DNA from: Burkholderia sp. SRS-46 | Lineage (GTDB): Bacteria > Pseudomonadota > Gammaproteobacteria > Burkholderiales > Burkholderiaceae | Direction: 5' to 3' | Assembly: GCF_004343775.1 (NCBI RefSeq) | Contig: NZ_PTXL01000003.1 | Span: 186,001 to 250,000, forward strand | DNA length: 64,000 bases | Shown: positions 37,209-45,758 of the stretch, piece by piece | Numbering within the stretch: position 1 is the stretch's first letter | Layout: each line of letters starts with the position of its first letter | Translations under genes and position numbers: made by a program | The notes under the pieces: model-generated | What the model was told of the DNA's origin: nothing | Seen by the model: the letters and a program-made list of their open reading frames with translations, nothing else | Databases searched by the model: none

Positions 37209-38650
37209 CGCCCACCGCCCGCCGCGCGCGCGCCGCGCGGTTGCGCGCCTCGCTCGTCGCGTTGATGCCGCTCTGGCCGATGGCGGCCGCCGCGCAGGCG
37301 ACCGACGCGCCGATCGTCCCGGACGCGCTGCCGGCGCAGCGCCCCGCGATCATGACGAACCGCTGGCAGGAACGCTGGTATGCGCTCGCGAACCCGGCCT
37401 TGCGCACCGAGCCGCTCGACAGCCTCAAGTACATCCCGCTGTCGGCGACCGATCCGTACAGCTATGTCTCGCTGGGTGCGAGCCTGCGCGAACGGTTCGA
37501 ATCGTCCGACGCGGGCAATTTCGGCGTCGGGAAGACGGCGGGCGATTCGTACCTGATCCAGCGTTTTCGCTTCAACGTCGACGTGCACCTGAACCGGCAC
37601 GTCGAGCTGTACACCGAGTTCGAGGACGCGCGCGCGTTCGGCAAGAACACCGTGACGCCCGCCGACAAGAATCCGCTCGACCTGCGGCTCGCGTTCGTGT
37701 CGTTCGTGCAGCCCTTCGAAGCCGGCACGCTGAAGTTCCGCGTCGGGCGGCAGGATTTCCTGTTCGACTTGCAGCGCTTCGTGTCGTCGCGCGACGGCCC
37801 GAACGTGCGGCAATCGTTCGATGCCGTGTGGGCCAACTGGGTCAGCGGCCCGTGGCGCGTGATCGGCTTCGTCAGCCAGCCGGTGCAGTATCGCGACGAC
37901 AAGCCGTTCGACGACACCTCCAACCCGGGCATGCGGTTTCATACGATCCGGATCGAACGTCAGGTGCTCGGGAAGAACGAGCTCTCCGCCTACTATTCGC
38001 TGTACGAGCGCGACAACGCACGCTACATCGGCGCACGCGGCAACGAACGCCGCAACGTGTTCGACGCGCGCTTCGCGGGCGCGGCCAACGGCATCGACTG
38101 GGATCTCGAAGCGATGGGGCAGACGGGCCGCGTCGGCCCGGAAAGCGTGCGGGCGTGGGCGGCGGGTTCGCGATTCGGCTACACGTTCGCCAAGGCCGCA
38201 TGGACGCCCCGCGTCGGCCTGCAGATCGACGCGGCGTCCGGCGACCGGCATCCGGGCGACGGCACGCTCGGCACGTTCAATCCGCTGTTTCCGAACGGCT
38301 ACTATTTCACGCTCGCGGGCTTCACCGGCTATTCGAACCTCATCCACGTGAAACCGTCGATCACGGTCAAGCCGCTCCCGAAGCTCACGCTGCTCGGCGC
38401 GCTCGCGTTCCAGTGGCGCGCGACGACGGACGACGCGGTCTACACGCAGCCCGCCACCCCGGTCGCGGGCACCGCCGGACGCGGCACGCGCTGGACGGGG
38501 GCATATGCGCAGGTGCGCGCCGACTATACGTTCAACAGCCACCTGACGGGGGCCGTCGAAGGTGTCTACTACGCCGTCGGCGATACGATCCGCGCGGCGG
38601 GCGGCCACAACAGCGAGTACCTGGGGGTCGAGCTGAAGTTCGGGTGGTAA
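37205..38650 (+). CDS. Alginate-export-family outer-membrane porin (AlgE-like)
   Basis: Outer-membrane beta-barrel of 481 residues. The GTG at 37205 overlaps the previous stop (GTGA). The signal peptide ends near AAAAQA. The barrel region carries the family pattern (SLGASLRERFESSDAGNFG, QRFRFNVDVHLNRHVELYTEFEDARAFG, RVGRQDFLFDLQRFVSSRDGPNVRQSFDA) and ends in ELKFGW. Despite the family name, such proteins outside alginate operons are usually substrate-specific uptake porins. Here it is the last gene of the amidohydrolase operon and probably takes up that pathway's substrate. Confidence 0.87.
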   Translation: MTPTARRARAARLRASLVALMPLWPMAAAAQATDAPIVPDALPAQRPAIMTNRWQERWYALANPALRTEPLDSLKYIPLSATDPYSYVSLGASLRERFESSDAGNFGVGKTAGDSYLIQRFRFNVDVHLNRHVELYTEFEDARAFGKNTVTPADKNPLDLRLAFVSFVQPFEAGTLKFRVGRQDFLFDLQRFVSSRDGPNVRQSFDAVWANWVSGPWRVIGFVSQPVQYRDDKPFDDTSNPGMRFHTIRIERQVLGKNELSAYYSLYERDNARYIGARGNERRNVFDARFAGAANGIDWDLEAMGQTGRVGPESVRAWAAGSRFGYTFAKAAWTPRVGLQIDAASGDRHPGDGTLGTFNPLFPNGYYFTLAGFTGYSNLIHVKPSITVKPLPKLTLLGALAFQWRATTDDAVYTQPATPVAGTAGRGTRWTGAYAQVRADYTFNSHLTGAVEGVYYAVGDTIRAAGGHNSEYLGVELKFGW

Positions 38651-38728
38651 GCGCGCTCAAGGTCCAGGCCGGCAGCGTCCGCTCCTGGACAGCCATCCGC
38701 TGATCTTTCGAAATTTCTATCGCCGCTA

Positions 38729-38812
38729 AGTGAAGAGCGTATTGACTTCGAATTCGGTCGGCTCATGCGGGAAGTGCCGCATGCCGAGGTATGCGAGGCG
38801 CCAGTGGTCCAT
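38729..38812 (-). pseudogene. Tn3-family-like transposase N-terminal scrap
   Basis: 28 codons on the minus strand starting MDHWRLAYLGMRHFPHEPTE and ending EVNTLFT before a stop. This looks like the first residues of Tn3-family transposases with a DUF4158-type N-terminus (pattern HWxxxxLGxxxFPxxxxxFExxxFF). It is too short for certainty. Confidence 0.4.
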
Positions 38813-38930
38813 CGTGCGCACCCCGGAGCGGAAGACGGACTTTGAAGCGTAGCGACAAGCTATCCAGCAGACAATCGCGCGGTCGTCGTCGATTGGTTCC
38901 AAATTGTCTCCAGGACGCCGGGAGGCGTCG

Positions 38931-39077
38931 GTCATCCGTCACGCGGTTCTCTGGTACTTTAGCTTCCAGGTCAGCCTGCGCGACATCGAGAAGTGGTTGT
39001 TCGAGCGCGGCGTGATCGTTAGCCATGAATCGATTCGCCGGTGGGCCGAGAAATTCGGCGCGGGCTTCGACCGCCGG
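38931..39077 (+). pseudogene. IS6-family transposase remnant
   Basis: About 49 codons match the N-terminal part of IS6/IS26-type transposases: VIRHAVLWYFSFQVSLRDIE, then KWLFERGVIVSHESIRRWAEKFG. The catalytic DDE domain is missing; the frame runs into the upstream region of the VOC gene at 39116 and has no proper start. Confidence 0.75.
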
Positions 39078-39115
39078 GGATACCTTCACTGTATTGACCA
39101 ACTGAGAGGAATGCC

Positions 39116-39550
39116 ATGAATACCAACGGTACGCCGGAAGGTTTCAACACCATCACGCCGAATAGCATCGTCAGTAGCGTCGCCGACGCCGTCAAGTTCT
39201 ATCAGAAGGTGTTTGGCGCGGAAGAATTGCTACGCCTCAGTACGCCGGACGGCAAGGTGGTCCACTGCGAGTTGAAATTTGGCGACTCGCGCATCAATCT
39301 GGGCGAATCGATGGAGGGCTGGCCGGAACAGCCGCTGCTGGCGCAAATCTATGTGCCCGATTCGGATTCCACCTTCGCGCTGGCTATCAAGGAAGGTGCC
39401 AAGGAACTGAGTCCGATGACCGATATGTTCTTCGGCTCACGCGAGGGCCGCGTGATCGATCCGTTCGGTAACACCTGGACCATCGCCACGCATAAGAAAA
39501 AGGTGTCCGGCGAGGAAATGCAACGTCTGCTGAATGCGATGTACAGCTGA
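39116..39550 (+). CDS. PhnB-like VOC family protein
   Basis: A 144-residue single-module VOC protein. The PhnB/YdeE-like pattern is clear: SIVSSVADAVKFYQKVFGAEELLRL near the N-terminus, then GDSRINLGESMEGWP, and FGSREGRVIDPFGNTWTIATHK with the C-terminal metal-ligand-type Glu. GAGAGGAATGCC just before the ATG supplies a ribosome site. It directly follows an IS6 remnant, so it may have arrived on, or been exposed by, mobile-element activity. The substrate is unknown. Confidence 0.87.
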   Translation: MNTNGTPEGFNTITPNSIVSSVADAVKFYQKVFGAEELLRLSTPDGKVVHCELKFGDSRINLGESMEGWPEQPLLAQIYVPDSDSTFALAIKEGAKELSPMTDMFFGSREGRVIDPFGNTWTIATHKKKVSGEEMQRLLNAMYS

Positions 39551-39945
39551 TTCCGACAGGCAGGCTGGTTGGGCCAATCATAGTGCCGGCCTGCCTCCGC
39601 TCCAGTTGGTCTGCGATCACCGGACTCGGTGTCGCCGGCACGCGTCGGATCGAGGCGTTCTTTACTACGCACCCGGCACTGACTGGCCAACACGGCATCG
39701 AACTCGACATTTTGCTTCTGCATGCGCGGTTTTCGCCTGCCCGAGCGCCTTCGCGAAATCCGCCCCTGACGGCATCGCGCGCTCGGGCTTCGCTCAACTG
39801 ACAACCGCACCTGGAACCGGTGCGACGGCAGGCGCCGTCGTGCCTTCAGCGGGCGCATCAGGCAGTTGCGGTGGGCTGCCGGCTTGATTGCCGGACGCAC
39901 GCTCCACCTACGTCGAGCGTGGCCGGCCCGGGCGTTCGATGCAAC
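39551..39945. other. Gap between VOC gene and TetR gene
   Basis: About 395 bases with no convincing gene. A short minus-strand frame ending at 39794 (SGNQAGSPPQLPDAPAEG and onward, Pro/Ala-rich) looks like a detached protein tail, but nothing recognisable precedes it. Confidence 0.4.
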
Positions 39946-40551
39946 TCAGGCCTTCTCGCGCACGGCCATCTCCAGCGGCATCATCGCCGGGCCGATCGAC
40001 GCCAGCAGGCGATCCTTCGAAACCCCGTCGCGGGATTGCACGGAGATGCCGTGCAGTTGCGTCGCATAAAAATCGGCCAGCGCCTTCACGTCGGTCGCCG
40101 GCTTGAGCTGCCCCTGCGCCATCGCCTGTTGCAGGCGCTCGACGATCGACTGCGTGCGGGCGCGCCGAAGTTCCGCGAGCCATTCCATCACGCCGTCGTT
40201 CTCGGCCGTGCAGTTGGTGGCGGCTGACACCACCATGCAGCCATGCGGCTGGCCGCGCTTCGTATATGCGGCGACGGCGTCGCGCAGCATCCGTTCGATG
40301 GCCGCGCGAATGCCGGCCTCCTCGGCGAGCGCGCGATCGGCGAAGCCGCCATCGCCCTTCTCGTAAAGCGCCACCGCTTCGTGGAACAGCGCTTCCTTGC
40401 TGCCGAAGGCCGCATAGATGCGCGCCGATGCAATCCCCATCGCGTCGACCAGATCGGACATCGACGTGCCTTCGTAGCCGCGCCGCCAGAACGCGATCAT
40501 CGCGCGCTTCAGCGCAAGGTCGCGATCAAATTCTCTCGGCCGTCCTGCCAT
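39946..40551 (-). CDS. TetR-family transcriptional repressor
   Basis: A 201-residue repressor. The ATG at 40551 has AGGAGAGG immediately upstream; an upstream in-frame start lacks it. Residues 1-60 are the TetR helix-turn-helix (ALKRAMIAFWRRGYEGTSMSDLVDAMGIASARIYAAFGSKEALF), and the rest is a ligand-binding domain. It is divergent from the epimerase/hydrolase operon at 40665, its likely target, with a 113-bp shared promoter region. Confidence 0.92.
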   Translation of the reverse strand: MAGRPREFDRDLALKRAMIAFWRRGYEGTSMSDLVDAMGIASARIYAAFGSKEALFHEAVALYEKGDGGFADRALAEEAGIRAAIERMLRDAVAAYTKRGQPHGCMVVSAATNCTAENDGVMEWLAELRRARTQSIVERLQQAMAQGQLKPATDVKALADFYATQLHGISVQSRDGVSKDRLLASIGPAMMPLEMAVREKA

Positions 40552-40664
40552 CACCTCTCCTGTTCGCTGAATGCATCCCGCACGGATTTTATCGCGCGGG
40601 GCAGTTGACACACGATAAGCGTTCGCCCTATTCTTTGTCGATCAACAAATAATAGGAGTTGAAG

Positions 40665-41720
40665 ATGCGTACCATCAAGGGCCCGAGCCTCCATCTCGCG
40701 CAGTTCGCCGACGACGTCGCACCGTTCGACAGCCTCGCGGGCGTGGCCCAATGGGCCGCCGGCAAGGGGTTCAAGGCGTTGCAGGTTCCCGCGTGGGACG
40801 CCCGGCTGTTCGACGTGGTCACCGCCGCGGAAAGCCAGGCCTACTGTGACGACGTGGCCGGCATGCTGGCCGGGCATGGGCTGGCGATCAGCGAGCTGAC
40901 CACGCATATCTTCGGCCAGCTGGTCGCGGTGCATCCCGCGTATGACGCAATGTGCGACAACTTTGCTCCTGCAGCGCTGCGCGGCAACCCGGCCGGACGC
41001 ACGGCGTGGGCGCTGGAGCGGCTCGAACTTGCGGCGCGCGCGTCGCGCCGGCTGGGGTTGACGGAGATGGGAACCTTCTCGGGCTCGTTCGCGTGGCCGT
41101 ACCTGTTCCCGTTCCCGCAGCGGCCCGCAGGGCTGATCGAAGCCGCCTTCGACGAACTGGCCCGCCGCTGGCGGCCCATTCTCGACGCCTGCGACGAAAA
41201 CGGCGTCAACCTCTGCTACGAAATCCATCCGGCCGAGGACCTGCACGACGGGGTGTCGTTCGAGCGCTTCCACGAGCGCGTCGGTCAGCACCCGCGCTGC
41301 AAGATCCTGTTCGACCCGAGCCACTTCGTGCTGCAGCAGCTCGATTACCTCGACTACCTCGACATCTACCGCGAACACATCCGCATGTTCCACGTCAAGG
41401 ATGCGGAGTTCGTTCCGAGCGGCCGACAAGGCATCTACGGCGGCTATGCGTCGTGGGTCGAGCGCGCCGGACGCTTCCGCTCGCTCGGCGATGGCCAGGT
41501 CGATTTCAAGGCGATCTTCTCCAGGCTCGCGCAATACGACTATGCAGGCTGGGCCACTCTCGAGTGGGAGTGCTGCCTGAAGAACCAGGAGGACGGCGCG
41601 CGCGAAGGCGCCGAATTCATCGATCGCCACATCATCCGTGTGACGGAGCGCATCTTCGACGACTTCGCCGGTGCCTCGGTCAACCGGCAGCAGATCGATA
41701 CGATGCTCGGCATCGCCTGA
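40665..41720 (+). CDS. Sugar phosphate isomerase/epimerase (xylose-isomerase-like TIM barrel)
   Basis: A 351-residue TIM-barrel protein of the AP-endonuclease-2/IolE-like family. The ATG at 40665 has AGGAG ten bases upstream. Metal-ligand blocks are visible: CYEIHPAEDLHDG (Glu), FDPSHFVLQQLDYLDYL (Asp/His), FHVKDAEF (His/Asp) and TLEWECCLKN (Glu). It is the first gene of a three-gene operon with two alpha/beta hydrolases, divergent from a TetR repressor. The substrate is not predictable. Confidence 0.87.
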   Translation: MRTIKGPSLHLAQFADDVAPFDSLAGVAQWAAGKGFKALQVPAWDARLFDVVTAAESQAYCDDVAGMLAGHGLAISELTTHIFGQLVAVHPAYDAMCDNFAPAALRGNPAGRTAWALERLELAARASRRLGLTEMGTFSGSFAWPYLFPFPQRPAGLIEAAFDELARRWRPILDACDENGVNLCYEIHPAEDLHDGVSFERFHERVGQHPRCKILFDPSHFVLQQLDYLDYLDIYREHIRMFHVKDAEFVPSGRQGIYGGYASWVERAGRFRSLGDGQVDFKAIFSRLAQYDYAGWATLEWECCLKNQEDGAREGAEFIDRHIIRVTERIFDDFAGASVNRQQIDTMLGIA

Positions 41721-41749
41721 TTTAAATTAATTTATACGGACTACGATAT

Positions 41750-42631
41750 ATGTCGAACCAATCGTCACTACGCGCCGCCGGCGACGCCTTCGCGCATCAA
41801 TACGTGCGCATCGACGGCCAGCGCGTGCATTGCGTCACCACGGGCAGCGGCGCCCCGGTGCTGCTGATTCCCGGCTGGCCGCAGACCTGGTATGCCTGGC
41901 GCCACGTGATGCGTGCGCTGGCTGAACGGGGCTTCATGGCGATCGCCGTCGACCTGCCCGGCACGGGCTATTCCGACCGCCCCGATACCGGCTACGACAC
42001 CGGCCATACCGCCGCCACGCTGCATCGCGCGATGGTGCAGCTCGGTTTCGACACCTATCTGGTGGCCGGCCACGACGTCGGCATGTGGGTCGCGTATGCA
42101 CTGGCGAGCGACCAGCCCGACGCGGTGCGCGCGTTGGCGCTGACCGAGGCGGTGATCCCGGGCCTTGCGCCCGCGCCGCCGATCTTCGTGCCGCCGGAGG
42201 AAAACATTTTCCTCTGGCACTTCATGTTCAACCAGCTCGCCGACCTGCCCGAGACGCTGATTGCCGGGCGCGAACGCGCGTACCTCGATTTCATGTTCGA
42301 TCGCTGGTCGTTCCGGCGCGACTGCGTGGCCGTCGATGTGTACGCCGACGCATATGCCGCGCCCGGCGGCCTGCGTGGCGGCTTCGCCTATTACCGGGTC
42401 ATTCCCGAGACGATCCGCCAGAACCTCGCCCGCGCGGAGCGCAAGCTTCGCATGCCCGTGCTGGCCATCGGCGCCGAGCACGCGACGCGCGATGCGCCGT
42501 TGGTCACCTTGCGGGATCACGCGGTCGACCTGCAGGGTATCGTCGTGCCGGATTGCGGGCACTTCATCATGGAAGAAGCCGCCGACGCCTTCATCGGCCA
42601 CCTGCTGCCGTTCTTCGAACGGAGCCGTTGA
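41750..42631 (+). CDS. Alpha/beta hydrolase (epoxide hydrolase/haloalkane dehalogenase type)
   Basis: A 293-residue hydrolase. The HGxP-like oxyanion loop reads LLIPGWPQTWYAW, the nucleophile elbow is AGHDVGMWVAY (Asp nucleophile, as in epoxide hydrolases and dehalogenases), and the C-terminal His is in VPDCGHFIMEEAAD. It follows the epimerase after a 29-base AT-rich gap and is followed after 2 bases by another hydrolase, so the three are cotranscribed. Asp in the elbow argues against a plain esterase. Confidence 0.88.
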   Translation: MSNQSSLRAAGDAFAHQYVRIDGQRVHCVTTGSGAPVLLIPGWPQTWYAWRHVMRALAERGFMAIAVDLPGTGYSDRPDTGYDTGHTAATLHRAMVQLGFDTYLVAGHDVGMWVAYALASDQPDAVRALALTEAVIPGLAPAPPIFVPPEENIFLWHFMFNQLADLPETLIAGRERAYLDFMFDRWSFRRDCVAVDVYADAYAAPGGLRGGFAYYRVIPETIRQNLARAERKLRMPVLAIGAEHATRDAPLVTLRDHAVDLQGIVVPDCGHFIMEEAADAFIGHLLPFFERSR

Positions 42632-42633
42632 AC

Positions 42634-43572
42634 ATGCCGCTCGATCCGCGACTTGCCGCCTGGCTCGATCAACTGCCCGCTGCCGATGCGCGCGTGTCGC
42701 TCGCCGAATTGCGCGCAGTGACGGACCAGTCGTTACGGGCCTGGCATGGCCCGCTGGAAACCGTGGCCCGCAGCGAAACCTTCGAGGTGCCCGCACGCGA
42801 CGGGCAATCGATACGCGTGCGCGCCTATTGGCCGGCGGCCATCCGCGACAGCGCATCGCCGCAGCCGGCGATCGTGTATGCCCATGGCGGGGGATGGTGC
42901 CTCGGAACGCTCGCGCTCTACGACAACCCTTGCAGCGCGCTGGCGAACGCGACGCAATGCGTCGTGCTGTCGGTGGACTACCGGCTCGCGCCCGAACATG
43001 CGTTCCCCGTGCCCCTGGAGGATTTCTGCGACGCGCTGGCCTGGGTGTTTGCGCATGCGGCCGGCCTCGGCATCGACCCGGCGCGGATCGCCGTCGGCGG
43101 CGACAGTGCCGGCGGCAATCTGGCGGCGGCGGCATGCCTGGTCGCGCGTGACCACGGCGGCCCGCCAATCGCGCATCAGTTGCTGCTGTACCCGCCGCTG
43201 GATGCGTCGATGAACACGGCGTCCTACCGGGATTACGGGCAAGGCTATTACCTCACGTCGGACGTCATGCGCTATTGCTTCGACATGTACCTTGCCGATC
43301 CGGCCGATGGCCGCTCGCCCTATGCGTCGCCGTTGCTCGCGGCGACACACGCGGCGCTGCCGCCGGCAACGCTGCTCGTATGCGAATACGATCCGTTGCG
43401 CGACGAGGCCGAAGCCTATGCGGAGAAGCTTCGGCAGTCCGGCGTGCCGGTGCAGGTGGAATGGCTGCCGGGCATGATTCACGCCTGCATCCATATGTGC
43501 GGACTGACGCCGGGGGCCCGACGCATATTCGACGTCGCAGGCGAGCGGATCGCGCAATGCTTCCGGCGATGA
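42634..43572 (+). CDS. Alpha/beta hydrolase of the hormone-sensitive-lipase family
   Basis: A 312-residue esterase. The ATG at 42634 is two bases after the previous stop. HSL-family marks are HGGGWCLGT (oxyanion hole), GDSAGGNLA (nucleophile Ser), YDPLRDEAEAY (Asp) and GMIHACIHM (His). The family acts on short acyl esters or lactones. Operon context with an epimerase and an Asp-nucleophile hydrolase suggests stepwise breakdown of an esterified or lactone compound; this is inference. Confidence 0.9.
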   Translation: MPLDPRLAAWLDQLPAADARVSLAELRAVTDQSLRAWHGPLETVARSETFEVPARDGQSIRVRAYWPAAIRDSASPQPAIVYAHGGGWCLGTLALYDNPCSALANATQCVVLSVDYRLAPEHAFPVPLEDFCDALAWVFAHAAGLGIDPARIAVGGDSAGGNLAAAACLVARDHGGPPIAHQLLLYPPLDASMNTASYRDYGQGYYLTSDVMRYCFDMYLADPADGRSPYASPLLAATHAALPPATLLVCEYDPLRDEAEAYAEKLRQSGVPVQVEWLPGMIHACIHMCGLTPGARRIFDVAGERIAQCFRR

Positions 43573-43617
43573 CGGCCCGCCTCTCCAGGCCGACTGCCCG
43601 CCCCGGACGAGGCGGAC

Positions 43618-44829
43618 TCAACCCGCTTCCATCGCCCGCCGCACCGACAGCGCGATGCCGTCCGCCGCGCGCCGCACCTCGTCGAGCGACGGAAACGACG
43701 GCGCGATCCGCAGATGCCGGTCGTCCGGATCCTTGCCGTACGGGAAGGTGGCGCCGGCGGGCGTCAGCACGAGCCCGGCCTCGGCCGCGAGCGCGACCGT
43801 GCGCTTCGCGTGCCCCGGCGGAACCAGCAAGTCGATGAAATACCCGCCTTCCGGCCGCGTCCACGACACGTCGGGCAGATCGGCAAAATGTTCGCCGAAT
43901 GCATGATGCACCGCATCGAACTTCGGCCGCAGCAGCGCGCGATGGCGCGCCATCAACGCGTCGAGCCCCGCGCGATCGCGCAATGCATGAACGTGGCGGA
44001 GCTGGTTCAGCTTGTCCGGGCCGATCGTGCGGATCGACTGATGCCGCTGCCACCAGTCGACGTTGCGTCGCGACGACGCGAGAAACGCCACGCCGGCGCC
44101 GCCGAACGTCACCTTCGACAGCGATGCGAACACCAGCGCGCGATCCGGATACCCGGCCGCCGCGCACGCGTCGATCACGTTCGGCGTCGCATGCGCCACG
44201 TCCGTCAGGTGATGGAATCGATACGCGTCGTCCCAGAACAGCCGGAAATCGCCTGCCGCGGCCGGCATCGACGCGAGCCGCCGGACCGTGTCGGCCGAGT
44301 AGATCGTGCCGCTCGGGTTGCTGTACAACGGCACGCACCAGATGCCCTTGATCGACGGATCGTCGCGCACCAGCGCCTCGACGGCGTCCATGTCGGGGCC
44401 GTCGTCCCGCATCGGCACCGGGATCATGCGAATGCCGAGCGCCTCGCAGATCGAGAAATGCCGATCGTAGCCGGGCACCGGGCACAGGAACGCGACGTCG
44501 CGCTGCGTGCGCCACGCCGGCGCTTCGGGCACACCGAACAGCACGGCGAACGCGAGCGCGTCGTGCATCAGCGCCAGGCTCGAATTGCCGGCCGCGACGA
44601 CCTGCGCCGCGTCGACATCGAGCAGCGCCGCACCGAATTCGCGCGCTTCCGGCAAGCCGAGACCATGCCCGTAGTTGCGGCAGTCGAAGCCGTCGCGCGA
44701 CAGATGCCCGGCGTCGCCGGCCGCCGCGAACAACGCACTCGCCAGGTCGAGCTGCTCGGGCGCGGGCTTGCCGCGCGACATGTCGAGCCGCATGCCCAGT
44801 TGAAGGAATGCATCGTAGGTGGTCGGCAT
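43618..44829 (-). CDS. PLP-dependent aminotransferase, class I/II
   Basis: Fold-type I aminotransferase of 403 residues from the ATG at 44829 (GGGGA upstream; an in-frame start at 44910 is less likely). The PLP-site blocks are GNSSLALMHDALAFA (phosphate loop), CVPLYSNPSGTIYS, WDDAYRFHHL (Asp) and FASLSKVTFGGAGVAF (Schiff-base Lys). The sequence resembles aspartate-aminotransferase-like enzymes related to the MocR catalytic domain, but without a DNA-binding domain. It is convergent with the hydrolase operon. Confidence 0.9.
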   Translation of the reverse strand: MPTTYDAFLQLGMRLDMSRGKPAPEQLDLASALFAAAGDAGHLSRDGFDCRNYGHGLGLPEAREFGAALLDVDAAQVVAAGNSSLALMHDALAFAVLFGVPEAPAWRTQRDVAFLCPVPGYDRHFSICEALGIRMIPVPMRDDGPDMDAVEALVRDDPSIKGIWCVPLYSNPSGTIYSADTVRRLASMPAAAGDFRLFWDDAYRFHHLTDVAHATPNVIDACAAAGYPDRALVFASLSKVTFGGAGVAFLASSRRNVDWWQRHQSIRTIGPDKLNQLRHVHALRDRAGLDALMARHRALLRPKFDAVHHAFGEHFADLPDVSWTRPEGGYFIDLLVPPGHAKRTVALAAEAGLVLTPAGATFPYGKDPDDRHLRIAPSFPSLDEVRRAADGIALSVRRAMEAG

Positions 44830-45151
44830 GATGTTGGTCCCCGCCGCGCTTGCGGCCGCATGATTGAATGCAGCCAGTATGCAAGCCGTTCGATGATCGA
44901 ACCAACGCATTGTTTTGAATGCTTCGATCAGATTTTCTGATGCTGTTGCGCGCTCGCGGTTGCGACTCGATCGACGACAGCCCGAGAAACCCGATTGGCA
45001 TCCGGCGCGCTGCCGACACTTTCGGTTCGGCGTCGAGCAGAGGCGACTCGGGTCACTGGCATTGCGCCTTTTCTGCTGTTGTCGAATTTCATTGCGGCGC
45101 GGGCTCCAGCGGCCCTACCTGCGAATGAGGACACGTCGGCGCTCCCAGGGA
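44830..45151. other. Intergenic region
   Basis: About 320 bases between aminotransferase and acetyltransferase genes. Open frames on both strands lack recognisable content. No gene is supported. Confidence 0.4.
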
Positions 45152-45589
45152 TCAGGGCCGCCACACCAGCTCGGCACTGCGTGACGTTTCCGTCACGCAT
45201 GCGAAGCCGAGTCGCTCGTAGAGACGCCGCGCCGGATTGCCGTGAAGCACGCTCAACGAAACCGCCGCGCCTTCGTGCGTTGCTTCGTCCAATACCCTGC
45301 GCAGGATGATTTCGCCGATTCCATGGCCCTGGCGGTCGGGCAAGATCTGGATCTGGTGCAGGTGCCACTCACCGCCGGTGCGACTCAGCTTGAGAAGCCC
45401 GATGCGGACCTCCCCGTCGCACACAATGCTGGCGTCCTCGAAGTTCGCGGAGATGCGCTGGTAATGCGCGTCATCGTCGGTCGGCATCGCCGCGCGCTGC
45501 AGATGCTCGGTCATCGTGAGCTTGCGAAGGCTCAGGAGAAACGGCACGTCGGCGGGTGTCGCCGCGCGCCATTCGATTTTCAGACGCAT
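45152..45589 (-). CDS. GNAT-family N-acetyltransferase
   Basis: A 145-residue acetyl-CoA-dependent acyltransferase. The core motif A is HLHQIQILPDRQGHGIGEIILRRVLDEA (Q/RxxGxG/A pyrophosphate loop), and motif B is VLHGNPARRLYERLGFACV. The start at 45589 gives the typical N-terminus (RLKIEWRAATPADVPFLL); in-frame starts at 45622 or 45643 would add up to 18 residues with no better ribosome site. The acceptor is unknown. Confidence 0.87.
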   Translation of the reverse strand: MRLKIEWRAATPADVPFLLSLRKLTMTEHLQRAAMPTDDDAHYQRISANFEDASIVCDGEVRIGLLKLSRTGGEWHLHQIQILPDRQGHGIGEIILRRVLDEATHEGAAVSLSVLHGNPARRLYERLGFACVTETSRSAELVWRP

Positions 45590-45758
45590 GACAGGGCTCG
45601 ATTTTTCTGCACGAAACTGCATTGTGGACTTTTCGGGGGACAATTTGTGTCGGCTGCAAGCCGTTGCCGCGCACCGGGGCCGGGGTATCGGGGCGCGGTC
45701 GGCGGACGAATGGCGGACGGACCGTTAGTTGCGAACTGGCGGGACGTCATCGAGGAAT

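Larger units (their letters stand above)
38651..39115. other. Transposase-remnant island
   Basis: Between the porin and the VOC gene lie only two transposase scraps (entered separately) and short spacer. No intact gene, terminal repeats or target duplication could be seen. Confidence 0.55.

Noticed and set aside
39794-39911. Short Pro/Ala-rich minus frame between the VOC and TetR genes
   Set aside because: Begins right after a stop, only about 34 codons, no recognised parent protein.
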